From: Flavobacteriales bacterium
Lineage (GTDB): Bacteria; Bacteroidota; Bacteroidia; Flavobacteriales_E; Vicingaceae
Direction: 5' to 3'
DNA: 64,000 nucleotides
Assembly: GCA_013359255.1 (NCBI GenBank)
Contig: JABWCF010000001.1
Location: forward strand, 62,001 to 126,000
Made by a program: the position numbers and the translations under genes
Shown here: positions 62,132-64,000 of the stretch, piece by piece
Layout: every line of letters begins with the position of its first letter
Numbering within the stretch: the first letter of the stretch is position 1
Notes under the pieces: generated by a model
What the model saw: only the letters and a program-made list of their open reading frames with translations
Database searches by the model: none
What the model was told of the DNA's origin: nothing

Positions 62132-64000
62132 ATGGGCATTTTCAACGATTTTATTACCATAATTCTAGTTGCAACTTTAGTGGTGCTATTATTTGCCCGC
62201 CTCCGTTTATCTAGTTTAATAGGTTTTTTATTTACCGGCATGCTAATTGGCCCAACCGGTTTTGCTCTAGTAAAGTTAGAGCACGAATTGGAATTGATGG
62301 CCGAAGTGGGTGTGATGCTGCTTATGTTTAACATTGGATTAGAGTTTTCAATAGAACGTATAAAGCAAATGAAATTTGAAGTATTAGTCCTTGGAACACT
62401 TCAAATAATCATTACAATGGCTGGCATTTTTTTACTTGCCATTTTTTTATCTTTTACTCCCCAGCAGGCTTTTTTACTTGCTATGGTAATAAGTATGAGC
62501 AGCACGGCTATTGTTTTAAAAACCTTACAGGATAAACAGCAATTGCGAAGCCCATCGGGTAAAATTATGGTAGGAATATTACTGTTTCAGGATATTTGTA
62601 TAGTTCCTTTTTTAATTATTACACCTATGCTTGGTAAGGCCTCACAATTTGAGGTGTTACCTATTATGATTAAGTTCTCATATGCTATAGGGCTTATGGT
62701 ATTGGTTTTTGCACTTGCAAAGTATGTGCTCCCAAAAATTATTGATGTAGTTTTTAGTGCTCGTGTAAACGAGCTGTTTATGACATTTAGTCTTGGACTT
62801 TGCTTCGGACTAGCTTTGATTACCTACAAAGCCGGATTTTCATTAGCCATGGGTTCTTTCATTGCAGGTACCATTTTGGCCGAATCAATTTATCATTACC
62901 AAATAGAATCAGATGTTAAACCTCTTAAAAATGTTTTTTTATCCATTTTCTTTATTTCCGTAGGAATGTTACTAAATCTAGATTTTGTAAAACAAAATAT
63001 TTTATCTGTTTCCGCTCTTACTTTATCTATTATTGCTTTTAAAGCAATCATTATTTTTTCAATATTGCTCGTGTTTAAACAGCCAACAAATATTGCTTTC
63101 AGAACCGGAATTACCATTTCGCAAATAGGAGAATTCTCTTTTATGTTGCTGAATATAGCTAAACCAACATTTTTAATTAACGAAGAGAATTACCAACTTT
63201 TTTTATCGGCTACAGTTTTTAGTATGTTGGTTTCCCCCTTTCTTTTTTATGCCGGAGAAAAACTAGCAACGGTAAAAAAGTTTCAGGCCAATGGGTATTC
63301 CGAAGCAAATCATGTAAACAATGAAGTAATAATAGTAGGATTTGGAATCAATGGAATCAATCTATCTAGAATATTCAAGTCGCTTAAAATATCATATAAA
63401 ATCATTGAAATAAATCCGGTAACGGTAAAAAATTTTAAAACAAAGGGTGAAGCTATCTATTTTGGAGATAGCACCAGTATTGCAAATCTTACTTCTTTAG
63501 GAATTAAAAATGCCAACATGATGGTGATTGCCATTTCAGATTCAGAAGCTACTTATAAAACGTTAGAAATAAGCCGAAAGTTAAACCCCGATTTATATAT
63601 CATTGTTCGCTCTGAATACATATCGCAAATAGAACCACTATACCAGAAAGGAGCCAATGTGGTTATATCGCAGGAATTTGAAGCATCATTAGAAATCACT
63701 TCGCACGTATTAAAATACTTTGGTGTAGCCGAACCTTTAGTACGCATTAAATCCGATATTATTCGTAAAAAAAGATATGGATTTTTTAATGAAACAAATA
63801 CAAGTGACGGATTGAAAATTGCCGATTTAGCCGCCATTCATGAGTTGAATGATACCTATTTTATTCATAAAAGCTCCTTAATTTCGGGGCAAACCATTGG
63901 AAGTATTTTTAATAATACTTCTGATATTATTAATATAGAGATAATAGGAGTTATCCGAAACAGGAATATCATTACCGGCTTATCGGCTGATTTTATTATT
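62132..64000 (+). CDS. Kef-type cation:proton antiporter with RCK domain (3' truncated)
   Basis: 623 codons remain open at the right edge, so the C-terminus is missing. About 12 transmembrane helices of the CPA2 family (1-380) include FTGMLIGPTGFALV, GLEFSIERIK, SMSSTAIVLKTL and GILLFQDICIVPFL (the Gln-Asp ion-site motif). NNEVIIVGFGINGINLSRIF (about 390) then starts a Rossmann RCK-N domain that ends near residue 510, and a TrkA-C-like domain (about 535-620) follows. K+ efflux linked to H+ or Na+ exchange is likely. I see neither a GSH-binding signature nor an adjacent KefF/KefG. Confidence 0.92.
   Translation, partial: MGIFNDFITIILVATLVVLLFARLRLSSLIGFLFTGMLIGPTGFALVKLEHELELMAEVGVMLLMFNIGLEFSIERIKQMKFEVLVLGTLQIIITMAGIFLLAIFLSFTPQQAFLLAMVISMSSTAIVLKTLQDKQQLRSPSGKIMVGILLFQDICIVPFLIITPMLGKASQFEVLPIMIKFSYAIGLMVLVFALAKYVLPKIIDVVFSARVNELFMTFSLGLCFGLALITYKAGFSLAMGSFIAGTILAESIYHYQIESDVKPLKNVFLSIFFISVGMLLNLDFVKQNILSVSALTLSIIAFKAIIIFSILLVFKQPTNIAFRTGITISQIGEFSFMLLNIAKPTFLINEENYQLFLSATVFSMLVSPFLFYAGEKLATVKKFQANGYSEANHVNNEVIIVGFGINGINLSRIFKSLKISYKIIEINPVTVKNFKTKGEAIYFGDSTSIANLTSLGIKNANMMVIAISDSEATYKTLEISRKLNPDLYIIVRSEYISQIEPLYQKGANVVISQEFEASLEITSHVLKYFGVAEPLVRIKSDIIRKKRYGFFNETNTSDGLKIADLAAIHELNDTYFIHKSSLISGQTIGSIFNNTSDIINIEIIGVIRNRNIITGLSADFII

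Noticed and set aside
1..64000. tRNA, rRNA, transposases, integrases, toxin-antitoxin or phage-defence genes.
   Set aside because: None could be recognised on either strand; nearly all of the sequence is taken by conserved chromosomal genes.

Overview
The window is a stretch of ordinary, densely coded chromosome from a member of the Bacteroidota. It is AT-rich by eye. Supporting features are: a secreted PKD/Ig protein ending in a gliding-motility/type-B C-terminal domain (a type IX secretion substrate); five TPR-PD40 envelope proteins, one of them PorE-like; type III glutamine synthetase; the Bacteroidota families DUF4290, DUF2851, DUF5522 and DUF6438; a MurA with Asp in place of the catalytic Cys; and Bacteroidota-type promoters (TAnnTTTG at -7, TTG/TTTG at -33) with no Shine-Dalgarno sites. 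MqnA implies menaquinone synthesis by the futalosine route. I see no rRNA, tRNA, CRISPR array, insertion sequence, integrase or prophage, and no gene-free stretch longer than about 160 bp.

Layout. 1-2.4 kb: dnaA (5' end cut by the window edge), a low-molecular-weight phosphatase and an RsmI-like methyltransferase. 2.4-9 kb: the PKD/T9SS protein, a secreted Bacteroidota protein of unknown function and dnaB, all on the minus strand. 9-16 kb: a lipoprotein, an SDR reductase, a STAS-like protein, urocanase with a DUF5522 partner, a D-cysteine desulfhydrase-like enzyme and a LysM glucosaminidase. 15.9-23.4 kb, minus strand: FAA hydrolase, DnaQ-like exonuclease and three consecutive TPR-PD40 proteins. 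23.5-27.6 kb: a 2-oxoacid dehydrogenase E2, a fused glycosyltransferase and recR. From 27.6 kb to 46 kb everything is on the plus strand: Na+ symporter, UvrD helicase, DUF4290, murA, a TlpA-like thioredoxin, grpE-dnaJ, an ABC exporter, Ppx/GppA, a sigma-54 response regulator, engB, cystathionine beta-synthase, a BtuF-like protein, a patatin/outer-membrane-barrel fusion and a DUF6438 lipoprotein. 46-49.4 kb, minus: a fourth PD40 protein, mqnA and an EI24 membrane protein. 49.4-64 kb, plus: purB, a glycosyltransferase, tatA, a Ca/Na antiporter, glnN, the PorE-like protein, purM-prfA-pyrF-DUF2851, PspC and a Kef-type antiporter cut by the window end.

Most genes are housekeeping and form short translationally coupled runs (examples are dnaB with the secreted protein, mqnA with EI24, and purM-prfA-pyrF-DUF2851). 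The accessory character lies in envelope biology. I did not find an obviously new multi-gene system. The best leads are: (i) the expanded TPR-PD40 family, two members of which share a divergent OmpA-like C-terminus; (ii) a perfect 41-nt palindrome at the 5' end of one of those genes; (iii) a glycosyltransferase fused to a phosphosugar-transferase-like region that lacks its catalytic core; and (iv) dnaB and uvrD sharing an apparently leaderless TACTTTTG-N4-ATG start.
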